Shown: one piece after another, positions 18,660 to 26,800 of the stretch
Layout of the letters: the number at the start of each line of letters is the position of its first letter
How positions within the stretch are numbered: the stretch's first letter is position 1
Assembly: GCF_013337765.1 (NCBI RefSeq)
Contig: NZ_VBSB01000017.1
Span: forward strand, 1 to 64,000
DNA: 64,000 bases
Source of the DNA: Mycolicibacterium sphagni
Lineage (GTDB): Bacteria > Actinomycetota > Actinomycetes > Mycobacteriales > Mycobacteriaceae
Direction: 5' to 3'
The notes under the pieces: model-generated
The model's input: the letters and a program-made list of their open reading frames with translations, nothing else
What the model was told of the DNA's origin: nothing
The model's database searches: none
Translations under genes and position numbers: made by a program

Positions 18660-18724
18660 CCTCGGGCATGGTCATCTGAGGTAGACCTTCGGCGCCGACG
18701 ACTCGCAGGTTTACCGGCAGTCGC

Positions 18725-18743
18725 TACCAATAATTGGTAATCT
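18725..18743 (+). promoter_or_regulatory. Predicted ParDE operator and overlapping -10
   Basis: TACCAATAATTGGTA (18725-18739) is a perfect 7+7 palindrome around one base. It overlaps a -10 hexamer TAATCT (18738-18743), and the parD GTG begins seven bases later, as expected for a leaderless transcript. A palindrome over the -10 is the standard site for autorepression by a ParD-type antitoxin. Confidence 0.65.
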
Positions 18744-18750
18744 AGATCGC

Positions 18751-19005
18751 GTGAGTCGAAACACCTCCTTCAACCTCGACGATCATTACGGCGCGTTCAT
18801 TGACGGTGAGGTCGCCTCGGGACGCTACAGCTCGGCAAGCGATGTTGTGCGCTCGGCGCTGCGACTCCTTGAGGAACGCACCACACGCGTCAATGCGCTG
18901 CGACTGGCCCTAATCGAGGGCGAGCAGAGCGGCGCATCGGTAGAGCTAGATTTCGATCAATTTCTGTTGCAGCGCAGGCAAATCCGCGATGCTCACCCAT
19001 CGTGA
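18751..19005 (+). CDS. parD: ParD-like type II antitoxin (ribbon-helix-helix)
   Basis: 84 residues, RHH/CopG family ParD antitoxin: TSFNLDDHYGAFIDGEVASG followed by YSSASDVVRSALRLLEER, the typical DNA-binding first half. The C-terminal half is charged and would wrap the toxin. The GTG start lies directly after a palindromic operator. Its stop overlaps the parE start by GTGA. It probably stabilises the plasmid by post-segregational killing. Confidence 0.9.
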   Translation: MSRNTSFNLDDHYGAFIDGEVASGRYSSASDVVRSALRLLEERTTRVNALRLALIEGEQSGASVELDFDQFLLQRRQIRDAHPS

Positions 19006-19295
19006 GGCGGATTGTTCTTAGCCCGGCAGCGGTCGCGGACCTGACTCATATCTGGGATTTCACCGCTGAACGCTGGGATGTCGAGCAGGCCGACGAGTAC
19101 CTGCGTGAGATCGAACGGGCACTGGGGCGATTGGCAGACAATCCGCTGATCGGCCGCGCCTGCGACGAGATTCGCTCTGGCTACCGGAGACATTCGGTGG
19201 GTTCGCACTCGCTGTATTACCGGTACACCGGCGACGACGTTGACATCGTTCGCGTCTTGCACCACAGAATGGACGTCGACCGCGCGCTCGACTGA
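19002..19295 (+). CDS. parE: ParE-like toxin
   Basis: 97 residues of the RelE/ParE superfamily: IVLSPAAVADLTHIWDF at the start, NPLIGRACDEIRSGYRR in the middle and the closing VDIVRVLHHRMD typical of ParE. ParE toxins inhibit gyrase. It is translationally coupled to parD (GTGA). Length is normal, and no frame damage is seen. Confidence 0.9.
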   Translation: MRRIVLSPAAVADLTHIWDFTAERWDVEQADEYLREIERALGRLADNPLIGRACDEIRSGYRRHSVGSHSLYYRYTGDDVDIVRVLHHRMDVDRALD

Positions 19296-19356
19296 GATTT
19301 CACCCGGACGGCTGCTCGCCGCGTTCGCGGTTCGCGGACTTGCCGAGTACGCATTC

Positions 19357-19887
19357 CTATGGGCGGTGCCGGTACCGTCCGCAGTCCACCAGCGGAGCTC
19401 CCTCGCTATCGAGGATCGATGCCCGCAGTTCGGCCACCGTGAGCGTCAGGAACTGCGAAAGCGGCACCAACCGAACAAGACTCATGATTTCGTCGCGCGA
19501 CGCCGCGACCGGGCCCCCGTTGGTGCGGCGCAGCGTACGGTACCCGCCGGCCATCTCACTCAGTTCGAAGCCCGGCGCTAGATCTTCGGGCTGAAACGGT
19601 AGCTGCAGGTACGGCAGTTCCAAGTCGTCGCGGATGTCATCGCCGAGGACGCCGATGAGAAATCGTTCAACGACCGTCATGTCGGCGGCAAACAAAACCT
19701 CTTGCGCGACGTCATCGACGTCCACTTCGACAACGCCAACGCGATCACCGGTTCGACGGCAGATGCGGTACTCGCCGCGGTTGCGGTCGTGCGACCGAAG
19801 GACTGTGTTGCCGCCGCTGTTGTCGAGGTCGCACCGGGCCATCCGCGCCCAACCCCTGAATTGGTCAGACAGTGGCGGCGCGGACAT
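19357..19887 (-). CDS. Imm61-like immunity protein
   Basis: About 176 residues if it starts at 19887 (MSAPPLSDQFRGWARMA); an upstream ATG at 19914 has a weak GAAGAG and is an alternative. Several features recall the Imm61 family of polymorphic-toxin immunity proteins common in mycobacteria: an N-terminal Trp-Ala segment, a central VVERFLIGVLGDDIRDDLEL, then PLSQFLTLTVAELRASILD and a closing SEGAPL. No partner toxin gene is adjacent. It is convergent with parE. Assignment is by pattern only. Confidence 0.5.
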   Translation of the reverse strand: MSAPPLSDQFRGWARMARCDLDNSGGNTVLRSHDRNRGEYRICRRTGDRVGVVEVDVDDVAQEVLFAADMTVVERFLIGVLGDDIRDDLELPYLQLPFQPEDLAPGFELSEMAGGYRTLRRTNGGPVAASRDEIMSLVRLVPLSQFLTLTVAELRASILDSEGAPLVDCGRYRHRP

Positions 19888-20015
19888 GGCTGTCGATTTT
19901 ACGCAGCGGCCCATTGATCGATGCTCTTCGTCAGCGGTCTCGCTAAGGACCTGGGCCAGAAGAACCGGAGACGGCCCGGCGACGGTTCCGTGCCATTGGC
20001 CGCAGTGCGTCGCGC

Positions 20016-20342
20016 TTAGTCCGCGCGTTCTATCGGCGTGAGCGCCCGGGCTGGGCATAGGTGTTGAACGGCTAAGCCCGCCTTGCGGTTTCCGGTGGGG
20101 ATGTCAAGAGTGACGAGCGCCAGCCAGCTTCCCCTGGCTGTTTTGATCCAGCCGTGTACGAGGCCGGCAACTTCGCAGCTGACGTCGACGCCGTCCAGTT
20201 TGGTCCACATGGGCACAGTGTCGAGACGAAACGAATCATCCGGGGCGGCAATCATCCTGGTGAGGTCGACAATCACCGGACGGGGCGGGCGAGTCGCCCG
20301 CCGGACGGTGGGCGCCAACGATCGCGCCCAATTGTCGAACAT
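20016..20342 (-). CDS. Hypothetical protein
   Basis: 108 residues, family not recognised. The composition is normal for a small soluble protein (FRLDTVPMWTKLDGVDVS, then VHGWIKTARGSWLALVTLD). There is no Shine-Dalgarno sequence, but TAAACT lies eight bases before the ATG, fitting a leaderless transcript. It sits between the Imm61-like gene and the HTH gene, all on the minus strand. Confidence 0.5.
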   Translation of the reverse strand: MFDNWARSLAPTVRRATRPPRPVIVDLTRMIAAPDDSFRLDTVPMWTKLDGVDVSCEVAGLVHGWIKTARGSWLALVTLDIPTGNRKAGLAVQHLCPARALTPIERAD

Positions 20343-20384
20343 AGTTTCGAAGTTTATTCGACCGCTGCCCGCTGGTCTAGACGC

Positions 20385-21257
20385 CTATGCGCATTCAGGC
20401 CTCCAACGCGTGACTAGGTCAACATCCCGCGAGCCAACTGGCCACCAGGGCAGGTCACGCCGCAAGAGGTACTTAAGATCAAACAATCCGACGTCGTACA
20501 CCGACGTCGGCGGATGGGCGGTCAGATCGAGTCGGCTGGGCCGCCACGATCGGCCCGGGGTTGTAGGCATTGCGACCGCGTTCCACGGCAGCCATACCGG
20601 GTTCTCGGCGACTTCTGCCACGATGACTGTCCGCTGGAACTCGTCTTTACGGTTCGGTATCGGTCGAGCGTCCTCATCGGTGACGACGACCGCTGCAGAC
20701 GCTATTTCCCGGCCATGGAGGAGGCGCGCGGCGCTGACCGCCAGGTCGCGGGCATCCCAACGGTCCAGTGCAGCATCACCTGCCAGGTAGACCACCGCCA
20801 ACGTTCCCTCGGCGTCTCCCACGGTCCAGTAGTGCACGATCGGCATCCTGCCCGGGCAGGCGCTGATCGCCGGCTTCAGATTGCGGCTGATGTCGGGTAC
20901 AGGTTCGGCCGCAACGAATCGCGCCCGAGCCAAGTGACTGGCACCGCCACAGCTGGTGGGCGTAGGCCAGCACAGTGGATACACACGCGGGATGCCGCGC
21001 TTCGGGGCCAGGCGATTGGCCCGCGACGTCGCGCAGTAGTCAAACACCTGAGCCAATGTCCACAGGCTCGATTTCCCGCGACCGGCTACCGCAGGTGCGG
21101 GAAATCTGCTGTCCCCGCACACATAATTTTGGACGGTACGCACCGTCACACCCAACTTGGCCGCGAATTCTGCCGCCGTCACCATCGGCACATGCCACAC
21201 CGCGGCTGAGGCCAAGGTGCGCTCAAACTCTAGCTCGTCGCGATCGTCGAACTGCAC
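20385..21257 (-). CDS. HTH-domain protein of unknown function
   Basis: 290 residues. The N-terminal 60 residues contain a MerR/excisionase-like HTH (TAAEFAAKLGVTVRTVQNYV). The remainder, with PIVHYWTVGDAEGTLAVVYL and a C-terminal DLKYLLRRDLPWWPVG segment, is not a family I recognise. The GTG start is preceded by GAAGGAAGGA with seven-base spacing. It follows the FtsK-like ATPase gene, so the two may act together, for example in plasmid maintenance; that is inference from position only. Confidence 0.65.
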   Translation of the reverse strand: MQFDDRDELEFERTLASAAVWHVPMVTAAEFAAKLGVTVRTVQNYVCGDSRFPAPAVAGRGKSSLWTLAQVFDYCATSRANRLAPKRGIPRVYPLCWPTPTSCGGASHLARARFVAAEPVPDISRNLKPAISACPGRMPIVHYWTVGDAEGTLAVVYLAGDAALDRWDARDLAVSAARLLHGREIASAAVVVTDEDARPIPNRKDEFQRTVIVAEVAENPVWLPWNAVAMPTTPGRSWRPSRLDLTAHPPTSVYDVGLFDLKYLLRRDLPWWPVGSRDVDLVTRWRPECA

Positions 21258-21394
21258 CTACCAGTCCTTCCTTCTGATTGAGGCCCACACGAAACCTGTT
21301 TCGCAGAAGCCTATTTGGGAATGCGGCACCCGTCACAGCACCGACGGTGGCGGGCAGGTGCCGCATCCACCGACCAGCGGCAGCGCTGGCCGGT

Positions 21395-22423
21395 CTACTC
21401 CGGCCCTGCCGCCGCTGCCGCGAATCGGCGGCCGAGGTCCCGGATGAGGTCATTCGGGACCAAGAATCCCCGGAATCGTTCGGCCTGCGCGCCTGGTTCC
21501 GGCGAGTACATCCCCACGCCGGTGGGTAGCTCATGCGCATCGGCGTTGCCCAGCACCTGGTGCGAGTCCTCGGCGGTAAGCGTGCGCAACACGATCCGGC
21601 TATTGATCAACGACCCGCCGGCGCCACGCTGGCCCACGGCGACGACGTGGATTCCAAGGCTGCGGCCCGTGCGAAGGAGGGTGTCGAGCACATCGGCGCA
21701 TCCTGCAACGCTGCGTTGAAGCTCGGGAAACTCATCAACGACCACCATCACAGTTGGCAAGGAGGGAAGATCGGCTCCCTCGGCGCTCGCACGCAATTCG
21801 CGGTAGTGACGGATGTGGGCTACTCCAGCCGCAGCCAATGCCCGCGCGCGCTCCTCGCGCAGCTCGATCAACGCAACTCCGCAGTCATCTGGACCCATGA
21901 CCGCCGCTGGACCCAGCATCGCCGCAGTGTGCGGGTATCCGGCGAAATCCTCAAACTCGCCGCTTTTGGCCTCCACAAGCACCAATTGCAGTAGATCAGG
22001 GGAGTGCTGTGCACACAGTCCGGCCAGCATGGACCGCAGCACAGTCGATTTGCCCGACCCGGTCTTACCGACCTGTAGCACGTGCGGGCCCGCACCTTCG
22101 TCAGCGGACTCTTTGAGGTCGAGCCATACCGGCACACCGTCGGCGCCAAGGCCGAGCGGAACGCGAAGCAGCGGGCCGAGGTTCACCCGTTCGTCGGTTC
22201 CAACGGGCAGATCGCGGGCTGCCCACAACGCGGCGATATCGAGGACACTTGCCTCGCCGAGGCCCAGCACGGACAACATTTGCGCGGCATCCGCCAAGGC
22301 AGGGACATCGCCCGCCTCACCGGTGTCGCCGCGACGGTCCAGCTCGCGTCGCGCGCGCATGTAAGACGTCCCTGTGGACTTCTGGTGGCGGCGGGCTTTG
22401 CTCTTGAACGAATTGTCAGACAT
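21395..22423 (-). CDS. FtsK/SpoIIIE-family ATPase resembling EccC ATPase domain 1
   Basis: 342 residues from the inner ATG at 22423. A short basic N-terminus (KSKARRHQKSTGTSYMRAR), common to actinobacterial plasmid FtsK-like proteins, is followed after a linker by one ATPase domain: Walker A GKTGSGKST (Lys125) and Walker B VMVVVDEFPEL. The lead-in VPVWLDLKESADEGAGPHVL resembles the same region of EccC domain 1 (VVELDLKEVAEEGMGPHGL). There is no transmembrane helix and no second ATPase domain, so it is neither a normal FtsK nor a full EccC. It may be a plasmid DNA translocase. Confidence 0.82.
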   Translation of the reverse strand: MSDNSFKSKARRHQKSTGTSYMRARRELDRRGDTGEAGDVPALADAAQMLSVLGLGEASVLDIAALWAARDLPVGTDERVNLGPLLRVPLGLGADGVPVWLDLKESADEGAGPHVLQVGKTGSGKSTVLRSMLAGLCAQHSPDLLQLVLVEAKSGEFEDFAGYPHTAAMLGPAAVMGPDDCGVALIELREERARALAAAGVAHIRHYRELRASAEGADLPSLPTVMVVVDEFPELQRSVAGCADVLDTLLRTGRSLGIHVVAVGQRGAGGSLINSRIVLRTLTAEDSHQVLGNADAHELPTGVGMYSPEPGAQAERFRGFLVPNDLIRDLGRRFAAAAAGPE

Positions 22424-22674
22424 GACAAACACATCCCATCCAAAGTTGTGTCGCGCAGCCCACATCTGCAAGGCGACAGTTCTCTGTCAGGGTGTGCGCG
22501 GCAACCCCGTGGGTCTTGTCCCGAGTGGTTCAGGCGAATGGTCGATGTGGGCGACCAATCTTCTGTCGGGAGTCGCGCCGCCGCGGCGACGGCACTGCTC
22601 ACTATGCTACCTGCCCGGCAGGACATTTCAGGCGCATAATCGGGCTGGCACGCGGCAAGTCGCCGACCCTGTTG

Positions 22675-23697
22675 TTACCGCGAAGCCGGCCCGCCCGGGC
22701 TGTAGCCCCGGTGGCGATGTGCTCGAACGCGGCAGGCTGGTGAGCAGTAGATGCGACGACGGCCGGTGGGAGCTTGCTGAATTGCCCCTGCGCAGACCGG
22801 GCAACGAGTTTCGTTACATCCGGGCATGCTGGACGGCGTTTCGTTACACGCGTCGGCGTTTTCTTCGAAAAGCCTCACGTCAGGACATATTTCGGTACGC
22901 AGCGGACGGTTGGACCACAGCACCTCTGTGCGGCCCTTGTAGACACCGCCTTGACTTGTAGCGGCGCCGAGTTCCACGCGGTACCAGTCGGCGTAAAGAT
23001 GGACGTCGTAGAGCGTGGACGCATACCCCGATAGGACGACGGTTGCAGCGCATGAGCGCAAGGCATGGGCTAGTTCCCGATGTTCCTCCGGGGACAGCAT
23101 CTCGTTGCGGTAGTTGCGTTCTCGTACGTCGCCGACGTACGGAGGGTCGACGTAGATCAGCGCGCGCCGACCCTTGCCGTAGGCGGCGATCATGTCGAGA
23201 CCCGCTCGGCACTCGAGCGACACAGACCGGATCCGCTCGGCGACGGACTCCATTCGCCTGATGTAACCGTCAAGGCGCCGCGGCATCGACGTGTGCGCGA
23301 AATCCGCCGAGTCAAAACGCCAGCCAGTTGGGCGCAGCGTGCCAGTGCGTCCTTGCGCCAGGCAAACCCAGACCCGTCGGGCGCGTTCGAGGTCATCTAA
23401 GTCCACGGGACGGTCTATCGCGGATTTGCGCTCTGCGCGCGAGTGCGGCGTGAGCGCGCATTGACGCGCCAACTCGTCGGGGCGTTCTCGCAGCATTCTC
23501 CAGAAGTGCACGATGTCGCCATCGAGGTCGTTAACCGTTTCGAGCCGACTTGGCATCTTGGCCAACAGGACTGACAACCCGCCCGCATATGGCTCGATGT
23601 AATGGGTGTGCTCGGGCAGCATCGCTGCGATCGACGCGGCGATCTTCTGCTTGCCACCGAAATAGGCAAACGGCGGCCGCAAGATCGGCGTAGCCAT
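22675..23697 (-). CDS. D12-class N6-adenine DNA methyltransferase with C-terminal zinc finger
   Basis: 340 residues. N6-adenine methyltransferase of the D12 (Dam-like) class: SAM-binding FAYFGGKQKIA near residue 10 and catalytic DPPY at 184-187, with the normal family core to about residue 285. The C-terminal ~50 residues add a finger, CPVCAGAI followed by YCSPACRVRAHRHR, that is not part of the core enzyme. AGGGGGAA precedes the ATG by five bases. No cognate restriction endonuclease is nearby, so it looks like an orphan methylase, possibly masking the element against host restriction during transfer. Confidence 0.9.
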   Translation of the reverse strand: MATPILRPPFAYFGGKQKIAASIAAMLPEHTHYIEPYAGGLSVLLAKMPSRLETVNDLDGDIVHFWRMLRERPDELARQCALTPHSRAERKSAIDRPVDLDDLERARRVWVCLAQGRTGTLRPTGWRFDSADFAHTSMPRRLDGYIRRMESVAERIRSVSLECRAGLDMIAAYGKGRRALIYVDPPYVGDVRERNYRNEMLSPEEHRELAHALRSCAATVVLSGYASTLYDVHLYADWYRVELGAATSQGGVYKGRTEVLWSNRPLRTEICPDVRLFEENADACNETPSSMPGCNETRCPVCAGAIQQAPTGRRRIYCSPACRVRAHRHRGYSPGGPASR

Positions 23698-23714
23698 GGT
23701 TCCCCCTGCCCCGC

Positions 23715-24155
23715 TCAGCGCGGAGAGATCGGGACGTCCAGGTCGACTACCTCAACCGTGTGCGGATCGTCCGGAGGCGCGGTCGGGGTGTCGTCAGTGT
23801 CGGGGTCGGCCAGCCGCCACGATGCGGGTTGCCCTCCGGTGCGGGCCGGGTACCACTCGACGACACCGAACGCGGTGAGTCGGCGCAGCTGTGGATAAGC
23901 CTGCGCATACCAGCAGAGCCCCGGGCAGTCGTCGCCGAATTTGCAGTCGTGCGGGATTGATGCGGGGACGTGTTGAGGGTCGTCGTTGTCTCGGCGGTAT
24001 CGGTGATTGCACCCGAATTTGACCCGGAGCTGACGCTGAACGTCGTTGGTGACCAGAGCGTCTGGGTAGGCATCGGCCAACACTGCGAGCAGTCGGGTGC
24101 GCACGCCTCTGGTCACGGGCAGGCAGTTGGACAGCACATCGTCCTCGCGGTCCAC
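23715..24155 (-). CDS. Winged-helix protein with Cys/His-rich insertion
   Basis: 146 residues. A winged-helix pattern is interrupted: DALVTNDVQRQLRVKF, then a Cys/His-rich stretch (GCNHRYRR, DCKFGDDCPGLCW), then QLRRLTAFGVVEWYPA and a short wing. The arrangement repeats in the gene at 47758-48147. GTG start with GAGG six bases upstream. It lies 17 bp before the methyltransferase gene and is probably co-transcribed with it. Confidence 0.6.
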   Translation of the reverse strand: MDREDDVLSNCLPVTRGVRTRLLAVLADAYPDALVTNDVQRQLRVKFGCNHRYRRDNDDPQHVPASIPHDCKFGDDCPGLCWYAQAYPQLRRLTAFGVVEWYPARTGGQPASWRLADPDTDDTPTAPPDDPHTVEVVDLDVPISPR

Positions 24156-24247
24156 GATGTCCTCACTTCTGTATGTCGGTAGATGTTGTGATGCGGAATC
24201 AGCTGTGATGCAGCCTGTTTCGTGCTGAGTTGGCGGCGCGGGTTCTT

Positions 24248-24619
24248 CTACAACCCGATGCCGTCATCGACAGCAAGTGCGGGGCGGGATTGGTGCCCCC
24301 GAGTTCGCAGGTAGTTCTGCAACCAGAGCTGATCGGCCGGGGTTAGCCCGGAGGCTTCATCGTCGGTGTGAATGCTGTCGGCGCCGCAGGTGTTGGCCCG
24401 GCCGTCCAGGGCCAGGCCGGTGCTGAGGAAGAACCGTGCGGCGACGACTTCGCGGTGGGTGGCCAAGGGATCGAGCAGCGTGGTGGCCGCGCTGTCAATC
24501 GCTGCTCGGGCGTACTGGGCTTGCCGTAGATCATCGCCGTCACAAAGGGCTTGCTGTGCGGAGGTGATGTCGAAGCGGGCCTCATCGAGCGCTTCTCGGG
24601 CGGTGGGTTCGACGGTCAT
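24248..24619 (-). CDS. Hypothetical helical protein
   Basis: 123 residues from the ATG at 24619, chosen because GGAGG lies five bases upstream; the frame continues further but without a good start. The protein looks all-helical (EALDEARFDITSAQQAL, QYARAAIDSAATTLLD) and has no recognised family. It is divergent from the long operon starting at 24708, and its start is 45 bp from the GTTTAC-type promoter. Confidence 0.55.
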   Translation of the reverse strand: MTVEPTAREALDEARFDITSAQQALCDGDDLRQAQYARAAIDSAATTLLDPLATHREVVAARFFLSTGLALDGRANTCGADSIHTDDEASGLTPADQLWLQNYLRTRGHQSRPALAVDDGIGL

Positions 24620-24663
24620 GCTGCCCTCCGGGGCTAAATCAATCAATACGCGCACATTAGCAT

Positions 24664-24701
24664 GTTTACCGGTTGTGTTGTCTGCTTCTATCTGACAAGA
24701 T
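24664..24701 (+). promoter_or_regulatory. Predicted promoter of the 24708 operon (GTTTAC type, site C)
   Basis: GTTTAC at 24664-24669, 12 bases, CTGCTTC at 24682-24688, then CAAGAT at 24696-24701. The element spacing matches sites A, B and D to within one base. The first ATG lies six bases after the -10-like sequence, suggesting a leaderless transcript. Confidence 0.5.
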
Positions 24702-24707
24702 GAAGTG

Positions 24708-24953
24708 ATGAACACACCCCGTGGCGGCGCCGAAGATCGTGGCGCGATCACGCGGAACATCACCGGCGTGGCAGTGAACCATGCTGTGCAACACCATGAT
24801 CAGCGTCCGACTATGCGCGATCGAAACTCGGCGACCCATACCCCATGCGGGGCGGATTCTTGGCCGACCGTTCGCGAATTGCAGCACAGACGTGAACAGT
24901 CGCGGTCGGTCAGCGGCACAGTATTCGCCTCGCTGGTGGGGCGCTCGCGATGA
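24708..24953 (+). CDS. Hypothetical protein, first gene of transfer-associated operon
   Basis: 81 residues, hydrophilic and rich in Arg, His and Thr; no family recognised. Evidence that it is translated is mostly positional: its ATG lies six bases from a promoter-like -10, and its stop overlaps the start of the alpha/beta hydrolase gene (ATGA). It could be a short leader ORF that couples translation rather than a functional protein. Confidence 0.4.
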   Translation: MNTPRGGAEDRGAITRNITGVAVNHAVQHHDQRPTMRDRNSATHTPCGADSWPTVRELQHRREQSRSVSGTVFASLVGRSR

Positions 24954-25897
24954 CCGTGTGCACCGTGCCGCACGCCGCGATAGCGGCGCGCTCGGTGCAA
25001 CAGACCATCTTGACCCGCGATGGCGTGTCGTTAGCCGTCTATGCCAGTGGACCTGCTGATGCGGCACACACCGTGGTCCTGCTTCATGGGCTCTGCCTGG
25101 GCGCCGGAAGTTGGCAGGTGATCGAGGACGAGCTGCGCGAGCAGCTTGGCGAGTGGGTGCGGATCATCCGCTACGACCACCGCGGGCACGGGGGTTCCGG
25201 TCGCGCACCGATGCACACCTATCGCGTCGAGCAGCTGGCCGACGATCTCACTGACGTGCTCGTCGCGCTGCGGGTGCGCGGCGCCTTGACGGTCGCTGGC
25301 CATTCGCTCGGAGGTATGGCCGCGATGACGTATTGCGCTCGTCCCGTTGAACAGCAGCCGGTGCGCCCGCGTGGACTGGTGCTGGTGGCCACTGCGGCAG
25401 GAAAGCTCTGCGAACGGGGTCTGGGCCGGTTATTGGCTACTCCTGCACCGGATTTCCTGTCCGCACTGGTCGCGCATACGCCGGCGTACGCGGCGGAACA
25501 CGCGGTGCGGGCTCTTGCCCGGCCGGTCTGCGAACTGGTCGGTCTCAGCCGAGGATGTGCGCGGGCCGAACGACGTGTCTTGTGCTCGATGTGCAGTGCG
25601 GCGCTGTCGACGACCGCGCTGAGCACCGCGGCGGGCTTTCTGCCCCATCTGCGCCGATTCGATCAGAGCGCTGGGCTGGGCAACATTCGCGCCACCACCA
25701 CCATCTTGAGCGGAGACGTGGACACCGTGACCCCGACTGCCCATGCCCAGGAGATGGCCAAGGCGATTCCGTCGGCGAGGCATCGGCAGTTCCGCGGTGC
25801 CGGGCACATGCTGTTGCATGAGCGGCCCGCGCAGATCGCCGAGGAAATCGCGTCGATCGTGTTGCGGCGCACCGCCTCTTCTGGGGTGGGCGCATGA
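24950..25897 (+). CDS. Alpha/beta hydrolase
   Basis: 315 residues with a complete alpha/beta-hydrolase fold. The oxyanion loop is LLHGLCLGAGSW, the nucleophile elbow GHSLGG (Ser119), the acid probably the Asp in SGDVDTVTP, and the histidine in GAGHMLLHE. The substrate cannot be told; relatives include lipases, esterases and epoxide hydrolases. Finding it inside an operon of transfer genes is unusual; mycobacterial cell-envelope lipid modification is possible but unproven. Overlaps both neighbours by ATGA. Confidence 0.88.
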   Translation: MTVCTVPHAAIAARSVQQTILTRDGVSLAVYASGPADAAHTVVLLHGLCLGAGSWQVIEDELREQLGEWVRIIRYDHRGHGGSGRAPMHTYRVEQLADDLTDVLVALRVRGALTVAGHSLGGMAAMTYCARPVEQQPVRPRGLVLVATAAGKLCERGLGRLLATPAPDFLSALVAHTPAYAAEHAVRALARPVCELVGLSRGCARAERRVLCSMCSAALSTTALSTAAGFLPHLRRFDQSAGLGNIRATTTILSGDVDTVTPTAHAQEMAKAIPSARHRQFRGAGHMLLHERPAQIAEEIASIVLRRTASSGVGA

Positions 25898-26268
25898 CCA
25901 TGGCTCTTGCCGAACGTCCGCGTACCGACCGCTCTGTCGGGTCTCGTCGATCCACGCCGCAGCCGGTCGGAGTGAGCGCAGACGATGTATTCGCCGGTGG
26001 CGTGAATAGGGTTCTGCGCGATGCGCTCTATCAGTGGTACGAGCAGCGCGGACTGACGGCGGACGTGTTCGGCCCCTTTGCTTTTGAGGCGGTCGCCTAC
26101 GCGCGCAGGGTCGCCGGCGTGGACGTTGGGGGCGACCACATCAGCGCTGACGAAGCGTATCGGCGCGGTCTGTGCGTCGAATGCGCCACGGTGCCCTACA
26201 GCCCCGGCATGCTCCGCTGCGAGCTGTGCCATCGCAGGTACCTGAACCGGCGAGGCGAGCGCGCATGA
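25894..26268 (+). CDS. Small protein with C-terminal zinc ribbon
   Basis: 124 residues. A helical N-terminal part (NRVLRDALYQWYEQRGL) is followed by a C-terminal CxxC pair, CVECATVPYSPGMLRCELC, likely a zinc ribbon. Function unknown. It is coupled by ATGA overlaps to the hydrolase before and the cupin gene after. Confidence 0.65.
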   Translation: MTMALAERPRTDRSVGSRRSTPQPVGVSADDVFAGGVNRVLRDALYQWYEQRGLTADVFGPFAFEAVAYARRVAGVDVGGDHISADEAYRRGLCVECATVPYSPGMLRCELCHRRYLNRRGERA

Positions 26269-26798
26269 GCGCCGTTGTGAGCACTCCCGCCGAAAACCGT
26301 TGGTTGCGCACCCTTCTCGCCGGCCGCCCGCACCAGATCATCCGCTCCGAGCGGGGTGTGTATCTGCACCGGTACTTCCTGTGGCCGAGAAATCGGTGGC
26401 ACAACCTATACCTGCATCGCTTCGTTGGATCTGATGATCCGCCGGCGTTGCATTCACACCCGTGGAGCTTCGCCACGCTGATCCTTTCCGGGGCGTACAC
26501 CGAGGTCACCAAGGACGGCGCGCACTGGCGCGGCCCGGGCAGCCTGGCGTTTCGGCGTGCCGGGCACCGGCACCGCGTGCAGCTTCTGCGCGACAGTTCC
26601 GGACGCGAGTTGCCGTGCGTGAGCATCGTCCTAACTGGCCGCCGCACCCAGGCGTGGGGATTCTTCTGCCCCCGGCGTGACGGAACGTGGCGGTTCATTC
26701 CCTGGCAGAACTTCGGCGCCGGGGGATGCGGCGAATACACCGACTCCGCAGACGCGAATCTGCGTGACACCAAAGACGAACCAGGCAAAAGGAATTGA
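26265..26798 (+). CDS. Cupin-fold protein
   Basis: 177 residues from the ATG that overlaps the previous stop. The cupin motifs are visible: HSHPWSFATLILSGAYTEV with metal-ligand histidines, then PGSLAFRRAGHRHRVQL. Proteins of this kind occur in phages and mobile elements, where their role is not known. No signal peptide. The C-terminus is basic. Confidence 0.72.
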   Translation: MSAVVSTPAENRWLRTLLAGRPHQIIRSERGVYLHRYFLWPRNRWHNLYLHRFVGSDDPPALHSHPWSFATLILSGAYTEVTKDGAHWRGPGSLAFRRAGHRHRVQLLRDSSGRELPCVSIVLTGRRTQAWGFFCPRRDGTWRFIPWQNFGAGGCGEYTDSADANLRDTKDEPGKRN

Positions 26799-26800
26799 CG

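Noticed and set aside
18709..18714. Additional GTTTAC near parD
   Set aside because: The TTGCTTC element is missing and the distance to the -10 is 29 bases instead of 32-33; this promoter has its own palindromic operator.
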